A stretch of 38,009 bases of DNA from the NCBI GenBank assembly GCA_041191405.1, contig JBEEOW010000035.1, positions 1-38,009 on the forward strand, read 5' to 3'. How positions within the stretch are numbered: position 1 is the stretch's first letter; each line of letters starts with the position of its first letter. Source of the stretch: JBEEOW01 sp041191405. Lineage in GTDB: Bacteria; Bacteroidota; Bacteroidia; Cytophagales; UBA9547. Positions 7,142 through 15,945 of this stretch are shown in pieces. The notes under the pieces are model-generated. The model did not search any database and was not told the origin of the DNA. It was given only the letters and a program-made list of their open reading frames with translations. The position numbers and the translations under genes are program-made.

Positions 7142-7816
7142 TTACTCTTTCATTACATAACCCATACCTACCATGGTATGAATCAATTTTTTATCGTGTT
7201 CTTTATCCACTTTTTTTCTAACAAAGTTGATATAAACATCAATTACATTAGTACCAGTGTCAAAGTTTAAATCCCAAACTTTTTCAGCAATTTCAGCTCT
7301 TGAAACAACTTTACCTTTATTTTTCAAAAGATATTCAAGAAGATAAAATTCTTTAGCTGTTAAATCAATTGGTTTTCCAGCTCTAGTTACTGTTTTTTGA
7401 TCGGTATCTAATTCTAAATCAGCCAATATTAATTTATTACTAAAGTTTGGCAAATCAATATTTCGTTTGTGCAGTACTTTTAAACGAGCAACAAACTCTC
7501 TAAACTCAAAAGGTTTTACAAGATAATCGTCTGCACCGGCTTCAAAGCCTGTTAATTTATCATCAGTACTACTAAAAGCAGTAAGCATCAAAATTGGTAT
7601 TTTTATCCCTTCTGCTCTCACTAATTTTGTTAATTCAAAACCATTTCGAACAGGCATATTAACATCAAAAACCATTACATCATATTGATTCTGAAGTGCT
7701 AAACGTTTACCAAGTTCGCCATCATAAGCAATATCCACTTCAAAGCCATTTTCCTCTAAACCTTTTTTAATGAATGCTGCTACTTTTGCTTCGTCTTCAA
7801 CTACTAATATTTTCAT
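7142..7816 (-). CDS. OmpR/PhoB-family response regulator, no adjacent kinase
   Basis: 224 aa. The receiver domain (residues 1-118) has the acidic pocket E7/D8, phospho-acceptor D51 (VFDVNMP), switch T79 and K101 (YLVKPFEF). The winged-helix DNA-binding domain (about 130-224) ends with the usual wing VIDVYINFVRKKVD...IHTMVGMGYVMKE. It is therefore expected to bind direct repeats when phosphorylated. No histidine kinase is encoded in the window. It sits 6 nt downstream of the DUF4249 lipoprotein gene and 20 nt upstream of fabD, so it is likely co-transcribed with both. Whether it controls its own operon cannot be seen. Confidence 0.93.
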   Translation of the reverse strand: MKILVVEDEAKVAAFIKKGLEENGFEVDIAYDGELGKRLALQNQYDVMVFDVNMPVRNGFELTKLVRAEGIKIPILMLTAFSSTDDKLTGFEAGADDYLVKPFEFREFVARLKVLHKRNIDLPNFSNKLILADLELDTDQKTVTRAGKPIDLTAKEFYLLEYLLKNKGKVVSRAEIAEKVWDLNFDTGTNVIDVYINFVRKKVDKEHDKKLIHTMVGMGYVMKE

Positions 7817-7822
7817 AGTATA

Positions 7823-8635
7823 TTATTTAGGCAAATAAATTGTATCTCTTTGGTAAACCAAGTTTGTAAATATACCAATTCCTCCTGAAATATTAGATTT
7901 AATACTAGCTGGCTGAGCAAATGGATTACCATTAGCATTATCTGCTAATCTAACAGAACGCAAATATCTATAATATTCTTCAGACAAATTATAAAAAGTT
8001 ACAATAACTGTATCTTTAGGATCAAATTTAAAACCAGTTATAACGGCAGCTGAGGAAGATTTCAAATTATTATCATCAAAAAGATAATCAATATTTTTAC
8101 TGTTATAGATTACTCCATTCACATTAAAAATAGCTCTATAAAAATTCCTTTCTAATTGATTATCTTTAAATTTAACAGTTAAATTATATTTTTTTTGATC
8201 TGCTGATAAACTATAATATAATGTATCAATTTTAACCTTCGCAGGTCTAATTGTTGTACCTTTTATTTCTTGCCCATTACTTAATTTAATGTAAAGAGAA
8301 TTAATATCTCCCTGTTTTATATTATTAATTAGATTACCTTGATGTGAATATATTTTCAAATAAGTAGTATCAATTAATGGTTTATATAAAATTGTATCAG
8401 TATTTGTATTATTTGATATAGTTATAAATGCATCAGTAACAACAGGATATAATGTATCTTGGAAACTTGCACTTTTAGTAATTAATAATTTATTGGTTTG
8501 ACCTGAATCTAGATAACACTCAACTACAGTTTGTGTTTGATATGGAGGCAAATCAATATTTATGATTTTATCTCGATCATTACAGGATATTAATCCAACT
8601 ACAACAAACAATATATATACAATCCTCCTATACAT
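7823..8635 (-). CDS. DUF4249-family outer-membrane lipoprotein partner of a TonB receptor
   Basis: 270 aa with a lipoprotein signal peptide: basic MYRR, a hydrophobic core, then lipobox GLISC with C18. The mature start NDRDKIINIDLPPYQTQTVVECYL and the following beta-rich sequence fit the DUF4249 family, typically encoded next to a TonB-dependent receptor in Bacteroidota. Its ATG overlaps the receptor's stop codon by one base (TAATG), which indicates translational coupling. By analogy with SusC/SusD-like pairs it may sit on the outer leaflet as a substrate-capturing partner, but the substrate is unknown. The family call is from recall of typical sequence features, not a search. Confidence 0.82.
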   Translation of the reverse strand: MYRRIVYILFVVVGLISCNDRDKIINIDLPPYQTQTVVECYLDSGQTNKLLITKSASFQDTLYPVVTDAFITISNNTNTDTILYKPLIDTTYLKIYSHQGNLINNIKQGDINSLYIKLSNGQEIKGTTIRPAKVKIDTLYYSLSADQKKYNLTVKFKDNQLERNFYRAIFNVNGVIYNSKNIDYLFDDNNLKSSSAAVITGFKFDPKDTVIVTFYNLSEEYYRYLRSVRLADNANGNPFAQPASIKSNISGGIGIFTNLVYQRDTIYLPK

Positions 8636-10962
8636 TAGAATTTAAAATTATAAGTTAATGTAGGAATAATTGGGAAAAGTGTAACTTGTTTTGCTAAAAA
8701 AACCTTATCAGATGCATTAGGATTTTTTGTAATATTTTTCTCAGTATCAAAATATATAAAGTAAGGATTTCTTCTATTATAAACATTATAAATAGCAAAA
8801 GTTAAATCTGACTCCCCTTTTCTTGGTGCAAATTTCCAAACAAAAGCAATATCAAGTCTGCTATAAGGAGCCATTCTATAAGAATTTCGTGGTAAAAATT
8901 CGGGAACAGCAGGGTTAAAAAATACACCATTCACATTCTGAAAGAAAAAACGACCTTTTGGTAAAGTTACCGCATTTCCAGAACCATACACAAAAGTAGT
9001 TGAAAATGAAAGTCGCTTAGTAATCTCATACATTGCAACAAAATTTACATTGTGCCTTTGATCATATCTTGGATTAAAAGCAATTCCATTATTTATGTCA
9101 GGAAATTTTCGCCAATTCCATGATAAGGTATAAGATATCCAACCATGTAATTTATTACCTTTTTTTTCTACATAAAATTCATTTCCATAAGCCCAACCTT
9201 TACCAAAAACAAATTCACTCTCTAAGTTTGGAGTATTAAATATTTGAGCTCCATCTTTTAAATCAAGCTGATTATTCATTTTTTTATAATAAAACTCATA
9301 ACCTAAGATTAGTTTATCCTTGAATAAATTAACAGTAGGACCAAATGCTATTTGATTTGATTTTTCTGCACTTACATTTTTATTTGAAGGATACCAAATA
9401 TCTGTTGGCAATGAACCTCCTGAATTACTTACCAAATGAACATATTGAATCATTCGAGAATAAGATGCTTTAATTGCAATATTATCTCTTAATTTATACC
9501 TAACCGAAAGCCTAGGTTCTGGATTATATAAAACATTATTACCCTTTAAAAAACCTGATAATCTTAAACCTGAATTAATTTTCCATCGATTTTTAAAATC
9601 AAATTCATCAGATATATAAAGTCCAAAATCTTGTGCGTTTAATGAATTACCAGCACCAAATTTTATGGAACCATCAGTTGAACCAGCCTGTAACCTACCA
9701 ATATCAAAATTGTGATAAGTAAAATAAGCTCCAAATTTTAATGAATTTTTGTCATTTTTAAAATATTCAAAATCAGATTTAACTGAATAATCAGTTATAA
9801 ACGAACCTAAATTAAATGAATAAGTAGGTAGTTTTTGAGAAATTTCGTACCTGTAATCTGAAATAAAAAATGCGGTATTCATAAATAATTTTGAATTAAA
9901 AATATGATTCCATCGCATATTGGCTACTTTATTTCCCCAATTAAAATTTATGGTTTGGTTTAAAGTATATTTAAAAGCATCCTGACCATAATAAAGAGAA
10001 AGAAAAATTCTATCTTTTTTTGTTAAATCATAATTCGCTTTAATATTAAAATCATAAAAAAAATAATCTGGAATAATATTAAAGTTTGGATTATTTTCAT
10101 TCCTTTTATTAAGGTATCTTGTAAATGGTTCAATATAAGTACGTCTAGCGGCAACTATAAACGAACCTTTATTTTTTACAATTGGAGCAGAAAAAGTTAA
10201 CCTAGATGTAATTATACCTATTCCACCACTTATAGTTGATTTATTTTTATTCCCTTCATTGAGTTTAACATCAATAACCGATGATAATCGTCCACCATAT
10301 TGTGCAGGAAAACCACCTTTATATAACTCGGCCCCTCTAACTGCATCAGGATTAAATATACTAAAAAAGCCGAATAAATGATTAGCATTATAAACTGTTG
10401 CATCATCAATCAAAAATAAATTCTGATCAGCTCCTCCACCTCTAACATATATACCTGTAACTCCTTCTCCTCCACTCTGTATACCAGGTTTCATCTGAAG
10501 CACTTTTACAATATCAACTTCACCAAGTATTGGAGGGATTTTCTTTGCTTCCTCAATTGATATTGAATTAGTACTCATTTGAGTTGATTGCAATTTATCT
10601 TTTTCACTATTGCCAATAATTACAATTTCTTTAGTTGTAACTATTTTGGAAGTTAATACAACATCTAATTGTAATTCATTTTCAACAGCTTGGTTTCTAA
10701 TTAAATTCAATTCTTTACTTTCATATCCTACATTTGAAAATGTAATTACAACTGAATCACTAGGAATATTTAATGAAAAAAATCCGTAAGAATTTGTTAC
10801 AGTACCAATCATTGTACCTTTAATAAAAATAGTAACACCAGTTAAGTTTTCACTACTTTGTTCATCTCGCACATAACCACTCACAATAAAACGAGTAGCA
10901 TCTTGCCCAAGAGCAAGTATTGAAATAAAACAAAACCATATGTTACAGATTAATTTATACAC
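8635..10962 (-). CDS. TonB-dependent outer-membrane receptor with carboxypeptidase-like regulatory domain
   Basis: 775 aa. A signal peptide (to about ALGQ, residue 20) is followed by a CarboxypepD_reg-like beta-sandwich (about 28-110; VSGYVRDEQSSENLTGVTIFIKGT, TNSYGFFSL), a TonB plug (about 130-235; VYVRGGG-type IYVRGGGADQN, LFLIDDATVYN, AELYKGGFPAQYGGRLSSVIDV) and a beta-barrel ending in the aromatic terminus LTYNFKF. It would import a ligand across the outer membrane using TonB-ExbBD energy. The start codon is GTG at 10962, because no ATG precedes the signal peptide. It is coupled by one-base overlap to the DUF4249 lipoprotein and lies 10 nt downstream of murF. The ligand cannot be inferred. 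Confidence 0.93.
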   Translation of the reverse strand: MYKLICNIWFCFISILALGQDATRFIVSGYVRDEQSSENLTGVTIFIKGTMIGTVTNSYGFFSLNIPSDSVVITFSNVGYESKELNLIRNQAVENELQLDVVLTSKIVTTKEIVIIGNSEKDKLQSTQMSTNSISIEEAKKIPPILGEVDIVKVLQMKPGIQSGGEGVTGIYVRGGGADQNLFLIDDATVYNANHLFGFFSIFNPDAVRGAELYKGGFPAQYGGRLSSVIDVKLNEGNKNKSTISGGIGIITSRLTFSAPIVKNKGSFIVAARRTYIEPFTRYLNKRNENNPNFNIIPDYFFYDFNIKANYDLTKKDRIFLSLYYGQDAFKYTLNQTINFNWGNKVANMRWNHIFNSKLFMNTAFFISDYRYEISQKLPTYSFNLGSFITDYSVKSDFEYFKNDKNSLKFGAYFTYHNFDIGRLQAGSTDGSIKFGAGNSLNAQDFGLYISDEFDFKNRWKINSGLRLSGFLKGNNVLYNPEPRLSVRYKLRDNIAIKASYSRMIQYVHLVSNSGGSLPTDIWYPSNKNVSAEKSNQIAFGPTVNLFKDKLILGYEFYYKKMNNQLDLKDGAQIFNTPNLESEFVFGKGWAYGNEFYVEKKGNKLHGWISYTLSWNWRKFPDINNGIAFNPRYDQRHNVNFVAMYEITKRLSFSTTFVYGSGNAVTLPKGRFFFQNVNGVFFNPAVPEFLPRNSYRMAPYSRLDIAFVWKFAPRKGESDLTFAIYNVYNRRNPYFIYFDTEKNITKNPNASDKVFLAKQVTLFPIIPTLTYNFKF

Positions 10963-10972
10963 TATATATTTA

Positions 10973-12286
10973 TTATTCAGTTACACCCAAAAACGGTAGT
11001 ACTTTTTCCAAAGCCATACCTCTTGAGCCTTTTAATAAAAACACAGTTTTTTCAAATTTATTATTATTGGATAACCAATTGCATAAATCTTCTCTAGTGT
11101 TAAATTTAGTGATAGATTTTGAATCAATTGATGTTTTTGAAAAATTTTCACCTACTAACCAAATATTATTTATTTGAGCATCAACTGCATACTGAGTAAT
11201 TCTATTATGCTCGTTTTCACTTAATGCACCCAACTCAAACATATCACCAAGTATAACTACCTTATTTTCAGCTTCAATACTTGCAATATTATCAATTGAT
11301 ACCTCCATACTTGAAGGGTTTGCATTATAAGCGTCAAGTAAAATCACATTAGAATCAACCTGAATTACTTGAGATCGCATATTTGAAGGTTTATAAGCAG
11401 CAACAGCATCTAAAGCTAATTGTGTATCAACCTCAAAATAATTACCAATACATAAAGCTGCTGCAATATTAATAAGGTTATAATTGCCTGTCATTTGGGT
11501 ATCAACCTGCAACCCGTTTGCTTCAACTTTCAAAAACAAACCATTACCAATTGCTTTACACTCAAATGTGCCTTTTTGAGAAGGATATGTTACGACATTT
11601 GGTAAGCGAGATGCCATTCTCATTAACCAATCATCTTGCTCGTTTACAAAAGCTACACCATTATGCTTTAACAAATAATGATATAATTCACTATTTCCTC
11701 TGGCTACACCTTCTATACTTCCATACCCCTCTAGATGGTCCATACCAATATTGGTAATAATACCGTGAGTTGGTTTAGCTATTTCACACAACACCTCAAC
11801 TTCTCCAATATGATTAGCCCCTAATTCAATAATAGCAATTTCAGTATTCTTAGGTATTGAGAAAATTGTAAGAGGCACTCCAATATGGTTATTTAAATTA
11901 CCTTGTGTACAAAATGCATTATATTTAGCATTCAAAACACTATATATCAATTCCTTAGTAGTAGTTTTTCCATTTGAGCCTGCTACACCAATAATTGGTA
12001 TATTTAAAGTGGAAATATGAAAACTTGCAAGTTGCTGTAAAGTAGTTAATACATCATCAACCAAAATACATTTTTCATTGATACAATAATCTTTTTCATC
12101 AACAACAACAGCTATCGCACCTTTATCTAATGCTAATTGAGCATAAGTATTTCCATTAAATGATGGACCTTTTAATGCAAAAAAAAGATTATTATTTTGC
12201 AATTTTCTAGTGTCAGTACAAACGCCTGAACTTTCTTTAAAAATAGAATATAATTTCTCCAAGGTATTCAAATTTTGAATAAGCAA
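10973..12286 (-). CDS. murF: UDP-N-acetylmuramoyl-tripeptide--D-alanyl-D-alanine ligase
   Basis: 437 aa Mur ligase. MurF adds D-Ala-D-Ala to the UDP-MurNAc-tripeptide, the last cytoplasmic step of the peptidoglycan precursor. Visible features are the N-terminal TDTRKLQNNNLFFALKGPSFNGNTY (substrate-binding domain), P-loop GSNGKTTT (103-110), central NIGMDHLEGYGS, and the C-terminal LLDAYNANPSSMEVSI and VVILGDMFELG typical of MurF. It is not in a dcw cluster; it opens a tight run with a TonB receptor, lipoprotein, regulator and fabD. No ATG is available near the N-terminus; the frame opens at TTG (12286), and another TTG at 12271 is possible, so the exact start is uncertain. Confidence 0.95.
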   Translation of the reverse strand: MLIQNLNTLEKLYSIFKESSGVCTDTRKLQNNNLFFALKGPSFNGNTYAQLALDKGAIAVVVDEKDYCINEKCILVDDVLTTLQQLASFHISTLNIPIIGVAGSNGKTTTKELIYSVLNAKYNAFCTQGNLNNHIGVPLTIFSIPKNTEIAIIELGANHIGEVEVLCEIAKPTHGIITNIGMDHLEGYGSIEGVARGNSELYHYLLKHNGVAFVNEQDDWLMRMASRLPNVVTYPSQKGTFECKAIGNGLFLKVEANGLQVDTQMTGNYNLINIAAALCIGNYFEVDTQLALDAVAAYKPSNMRSQVIQVDSNVILLDAYNANPSSMEVSIDNIASIEAENKVVILGDMFELGALSENEHNRITQYAVDAQINNIWLVGENFSKTSIDSKSITKFNTREDLCNWLSNNNKFEKTVFLLKGSRGMALEKVLPFLGVTE

Positions 12287-12433
12287 TATATTAAATAAAT
12301 AAGATTTATTCTTAAAAAACAGTAGATTTATAAAAATAACATTAATTTATTTAACTATTTGTTTGATATAAAAAAATAAAACCGTAATATAGTGGTGTTT
12401 TACAAATAGTAACATTTACAAATTAAGTACAAT

Positions 12434-13198
12434 ATGGATATTTTTATAATAGAAGATGAATCAATAGCTACCAAATTACTTAAAAGACTTATTGTTGATA
12501 TTGACCCATCAAACAATATTGTTGGCACAGCAGATTCTGTATCAAGTGCAGTAAAATGGTTAAAAAACAACCCTCAACCAGATTTAATCTTTTCAGACAT
12601 TGAGCTTTCAGACGGTCAAAGCTTCGATATCTTTGAGAAAGTACAGTTAAATGTACCTGTAGTATTTACAACTGCTCACGATGATTTTGCTTTAAAAGCA
12701 TTCCAAGTAAATAGTGTTGACTACTTACTAAAACCTGTTGATAGAGAGTCTGTTGAAAAAAGTTTGGATAAATACAAAAGCCTACAAGAAAATTTCAGAA
12801 ATGAAACTGGCGATGTATTAAAATCATTGATTACTACAATTAAAAATGAAAACAAACAATACAAATCTCGTTTCCTTGTGAAAATGGGTGAAAGATTGGT
12901 TTCATTAACAAATGATCAAATTGCATATTTCTTTAGCGAAGACAAACTTGTGTTTGTAATGACTACTGAAAGCAAAAAATATCCTGTAGATTACACACTT
13001 GACGAATTAGACCAAACTGTTGACCCTAAACGTTTCTTCAGATTAAACCGTCAGTTTGTTTCAAACATTGATTCAATTGTATCAATTCACAATTATTTCA
13101 ATGGTAAATTAAAACTTACCTTGAAACCACATATTGAAAAAGAAATTCTTGTAAGTAGAGAAAAAGCTTCTTCATTTAAAGATTGGTTAGATAGATAA
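12434..13198 (+). CDS. LytTR-family response regulator
   Basis: 254 aa. The receiver domain (1-120) has E7/D8, phospho-acceptor D55 (LIFSDIELSDG), T80 and K100 (YLLKPVD). The LytTR DNA-binding domain (about 142-250) is recognisable by RFLVKMGERLVSLTNDQIAYFFSEDK and FFRLNRQFVSNIDSI. No LytS-type sensor kinase is adjacent. It is a monocistronic gene, divergent from murF across a 147-bp intergenic region that must hold both promoters, and it is closed by a strong hairpin (13218-13253). Confidence 0.93.
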   Translation: MDIFIIEDESIATKLLKRLIVDIDPSNNIVGTADSVSSAVKWLKNNPQPDLIFSDIELSDGQSFDIFEKVQLNVPVVFTTAHDDFALKAFQVNSVDYLLKPVDRESVEKSLDKYKSLQENFRNETGDVLKSLITTIKNENKQYKSRFLVKMGERLVSLTNDQIAYFFSEDKLVFVMTTESKKYPVDYTLDELDQTVDPKRFFRLNRQFVSNIDSIVSIHNYFNGKLKLTLKPHIEKEILVSREKASSFKDWLDR

Positions 13199-13217
13199 TC
13201 TAAAAATTACAAAATTT

Positions 13218-13253
13218 AAAATCCCTTGTAAATTCATTTTTGCAAGGGATTTT
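13218..13253 (+). terminator. Terminator of the LytTR regulator
   Basis: AAAATCCCTTG (13218-13228) and CAAGGGATTTT (13243-13253) form a perfect 11-bp stem followed by TATTTTT, 19 bp after the stop codon. Confidence 0.85.
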
Positions 13254-13392
13254 TATTTTTATCAATTCATCAAAGTGTATTATTCATTTTTTAACAAATC
13301 TTTATTAAAGATTATTTGCTAAACAATAAAAATGCCTTTAAATATTATTAAATTGCAGTCTTTATTTTATTGAGGAACAAAAAGGATTGTTT

Positions 13393-14694
13393 ATGAGGCA
13401 GAAATTACTTAGCGATGGTGCTAAAGAATTAACGTACGAGATTAGAGAAATCGTAAAGAAAGCTGAGAAAATCAGAGCTTTAGGTTTACCTATCCGTTGG
13501 GAAAACATTGGAGACCCAGTTGAAAAAAATGCTGAAATGCCTCTTTGGATGCGTGAAAAAATAGCTGCTTTACTTAATGATAGTAAAACATACAGCTATT
13601 GTCCATCAAAAGGTGTTTTAAAAACAAGAGAATTTCTCGCCGATTTAAACAATGCCAGAAACGGTGCCCAAATTAATGCCGACGATATATTATTTTTTAA
13701 TGGATTAGGTGATGCTATTGCCAAAGTGTATCAATACTTAGAGCCAACAACTCGAATTATTGGTCCATCGCCAGCGTATTCAACACATTCATCTGCTGAA
13801 GCTGCTCATGCTAACCACCACCCTATTACTTACAAATTAGACCCTGATAATCACTGGTATCCAGACTTGGACGATTTATATAATAAGGTAAAATACAACC
13901 CAAATATTGTAGGGATTTTAATTATAAATCCTGACAATCCAACGGGGATGGTTTATCCTTATGAGACATTAAAACGAATCGTTGAAATTGCTCGTGAGTT
14001 TAAGTTAATACTTATTTCAGACGAAATTTACCAAAACATTACCTACAACGGTGCTCGTGCTTATGCATTAAGCGAAGTTATTGAAGATGTTCCTGGTATT
14101 GCAATGAAAGGAATTTCTAAAGAATTCCCATGGCCAGGTTCTCGTTGCGGTTGGATGGAGTACTATAACAGAGACAAAGATCCGGAATTTGCACGTTACT
14201 GCTCAGCTTTAGATAATGCAAAAATGATTGAGGTTTGTTCAACGAAATTGCCTCAACTTTCTATTCCTGAAATTATGGGAGATGAAAGATTTGCACCTTA
14301 TCGTAAAGCTGAAAATGAAAAAATTGGTAGAAGAAGTAAAATTGTAGCCGAAATTTTAGGTGAAGTACCTCAGCTAAAATTTAATGAAACTTATGGTGCA
14401 TTTTATAATACCATCATTTTTAAAACAGGAACTTTAACTGCAAATCAAAAATTAGAAATTGAAAATCCTGAAGTTAAAGCCCTAGTTGAACAATGGGTAG
14501 CTGAGCCAAACGTAGAATTTGACAAGCGTTTTGTATATTATCTACTTGGAGCAAAAGGAATTTGCGTAGTACCTATTTCATCATTCTGCTCTGAATTACA
14601 AGGATTTAGAGTTACACTCTTAGAAGAAGACGAAACTTTACTCAGAAAAATATTTACAGATATAAAAGATGCTGTAATTGAATATTTAAAATAA
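13393..14694 (+). CDS. PLP-dependent class I/II aminotransferase
   Basis: 433 aa from the ATG at 13393; the frame extends two codons upstream to a TTG that I reject. Fold-type I features are IGDPVE (substrate loop), TYSYCPSKGVLKTREFL, NPDNPTGMVYP (179-189; Asn/Pro loop at the PLP ring), SDEIYQN with D210 contacting the pyridine nitrogen, and GISKEFPWPGSRCGW with Schiff-base K243. The sequence around the lysine is unlike classic AspC and suggests a Bacteroidota-type alanine/aspartate-like aminotransferase; the substrate cannot be assigned from sequence. It is a single gene between two terminators. Confidence 0.92.
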   Translation: MRQKLLSDGAKELTYEIREIVKKAEKIRALGLPIRWENIGDPVEKNAEMPLWMREKIAALLNDSKTYSYCPSKGVLKTREFLADLNNARNGAQINADDILFFNGLGDAIAKVYQYLEPTTRIIGPSPAYSTHSSAEAAHANHHPITYKLDPDNHWYPDLDDLYNKVKYNPNIVGILIINPDNPTGMVYPYETLKRIVEIAREFKLILISDEIYQNITYNGARAYALSEVIEDVPGIAMKGISKEFPWPGSRCGWMEYYNRDKDPEFARYCSALDNAKMIEVCSTKLPQLSIPEIMGDERFAPYRKAENEKIGRRSKIVAEILGEVPQLKFNETYGAFYNTIIFKTGTLTANQKLEIENPEVKALVEQWVAEPNVEFDKRFVYYLLGAKGICVVPISSFCSELQGFRVTLLEEDETLLRKIFTDIKDAVIEYLK

Positions 14695-14696
14695 AT

Positions 14697-14734
14697 AAAA
14701 AAGCCCAGTAGTTTAAAAATTACTGGGCTTTTTT
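14697..14734. terminator. Bidirectional terminator between convergent genes
   Basis: AAAAAAGCCCAGTA (14697-14710) pairs perfectly with TACTGGGCTTTTTT (14721-14734). A-run and T-run flanks serve both the aminotransferase (+) and the ATPase gene (-), whose stop is immediately adjacent at 14735. Confidence 0.9.
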
Positions 14735-15943
14735 TTATCTCATAAAACCAAACAACCACAAAGGAATTTTATTTCCTGTACCAAATTCAATATTATCTGC
14801 TGCAACATAAGAATTTGGAATATCTGCAATTTGCTTAAACCCTTTTTTACTACCTCCCACTTCAATTGTAAAAGTATCATTAATGTAAAAATCTCCTGAA
14901 GGAGAAGCTTCAACTTTATTAGCATAAGCCAATTGATTTAACACAAATGTTTCTCGTAAATTTCCAGATTCAACATTGGTTGGTGCAATAGCAAAACTCA
15001 AATTCGGGTGATGTAAATATACTTTCTCTGGCTTAACAAGCACATCGTAACTTTTACCAATTGGCATCAACAATTGAATCATTTTCGCATCTTGTAAATG
15101 CATTAAATAAACCATAATTGTATTACGTGATACCTCAATAGCTTGAGATAACTTATTGATATTAGGTTGATAAGGAACAGATATAGCCAACATATACAAC
15201 AACTTACGTAATTTATGAATATATTTTGGCTCTACATTTTTTATAAAAGGTATATCCATTTCTAAAACTAAATTTACAGTATTTAATAATTTATGACTGT
15301 AAGTACCTTTGTTTTGTAAGTAATATGGATAATAGCCTTGCTTAATATATTCATCAAAATATGCCAAAGGTTTAACCTTTTCGAGAATTTCAATAACAAT
15401 ATTTTGATGGTTTGAAAATATCTCATCTAAAGTATATTTATTAAACTTAAGCTTGGTTTCAATTTCAAGAAATTCCCTAAAACTTAAACCTTCAAGTACA
15501 TATTGAACTGCCCTTCTGCTTAAATCGGCACTACCTTGATAAATATGTAGTATTGACGAACCCGTAAACACCACATGCAAATCAGGAATGCTATCGTAAA
15601 TATTCTTAAGTTCTTGCGACCAGTTTTCATATTTATGAATTTCATCTAAAAAAAGATACTTCCCTCCTTTTTTACTGAATGTATCTGCTAAATCATAAAT
15701 AGTTTCTACCTCAAAAGCTAAATCATCGAGGGTAACATATAGGCAAGATGAATCATATCCAAAAGTTTCTTTAATATATTGTAATAGTAAAGTTGTTTTA
15801 CCAACTCCTCTTGCTCCTTTAATGCAAATAAGTTGTTCACTCCACTCTATTTCATCAATCAAACCTCTTCTAAATGTAGGTTTTAATTTAATTAATTGAT
15901 TTTTATACTTTTCTGAAAGTAATTCAAACTTAGAATCAGTCAT
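14735..15943 (-). CDS. AAA_14 / DUF4143 ATPase
   Basis: 402 aa. The N-terminal AAA_14 domain has Walker A GARGVGKT (43-50), Walker B KYLFLDEIH (95-103) and sensor VVFTGSS (124-130), followed by the family signature LSRRAVQYVLEGLSFREFLEIE. A winged-helix-like linker (about 245-300, QAIEVSRNTIMVYLMHL) leads to a C-terminal DUF4143 region (about 325-402). That region has a nuclease-like arrangement NLRETFVLNQL ... FTIEVGGSKKG (E331, E361), but with no clear ExK, so it may be catalytically dead. The family is widespread in prokaryotes with no firm function. Six regularly spaced palindromic sites fill the upstream region and reach to within 2 bp of the ATG, implying tight, probably DNA-mediated, regulation. 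Confidence 0.9.
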   Translation of the reverse strand: MTDSKFELLSEKYKNQLIKLKPTFRRGLIDEIEWSEQLICIKGARGVGKTTLLLQYIKETFGYDSSCLYVTLDDLAFEVETIYDLADTFSKKGGKYLFLDEIHKYENWSQELKNIYDSIPDLHVVFTGSSILHIYQGSADLSRRAVQYVLEGLSFREFLEIETKLKFNKYTLDEIFSNHQNIVIEILEKVKPLAYFDEYIKQGYYPYYLQNKGTYSHKLLNTVNLVLEMDIPFIKNVEPKYIHKLRKLLYMLAISVPYQPNINKLSQAIEVSRNTIMVYLMHLQDAKMIQLLMPIGKSYDVLVKPEKVYLHHPNLSFAIAPTNVESGNLRETFVLNQLAYANKVEASPSGDFYINDTFTIEVGGSKKGFKQIADIPNSYVAADNIEFGTGNKIPLWLFGFMR

Positions 15944-15945
15944 AT

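Noticed and set aside
7205..7220. DnaA-box-like TTTATCCACTT inside the OmpR-type regulator
   Set aside because: A single imperfect match within a coding region has no supporting cluster.
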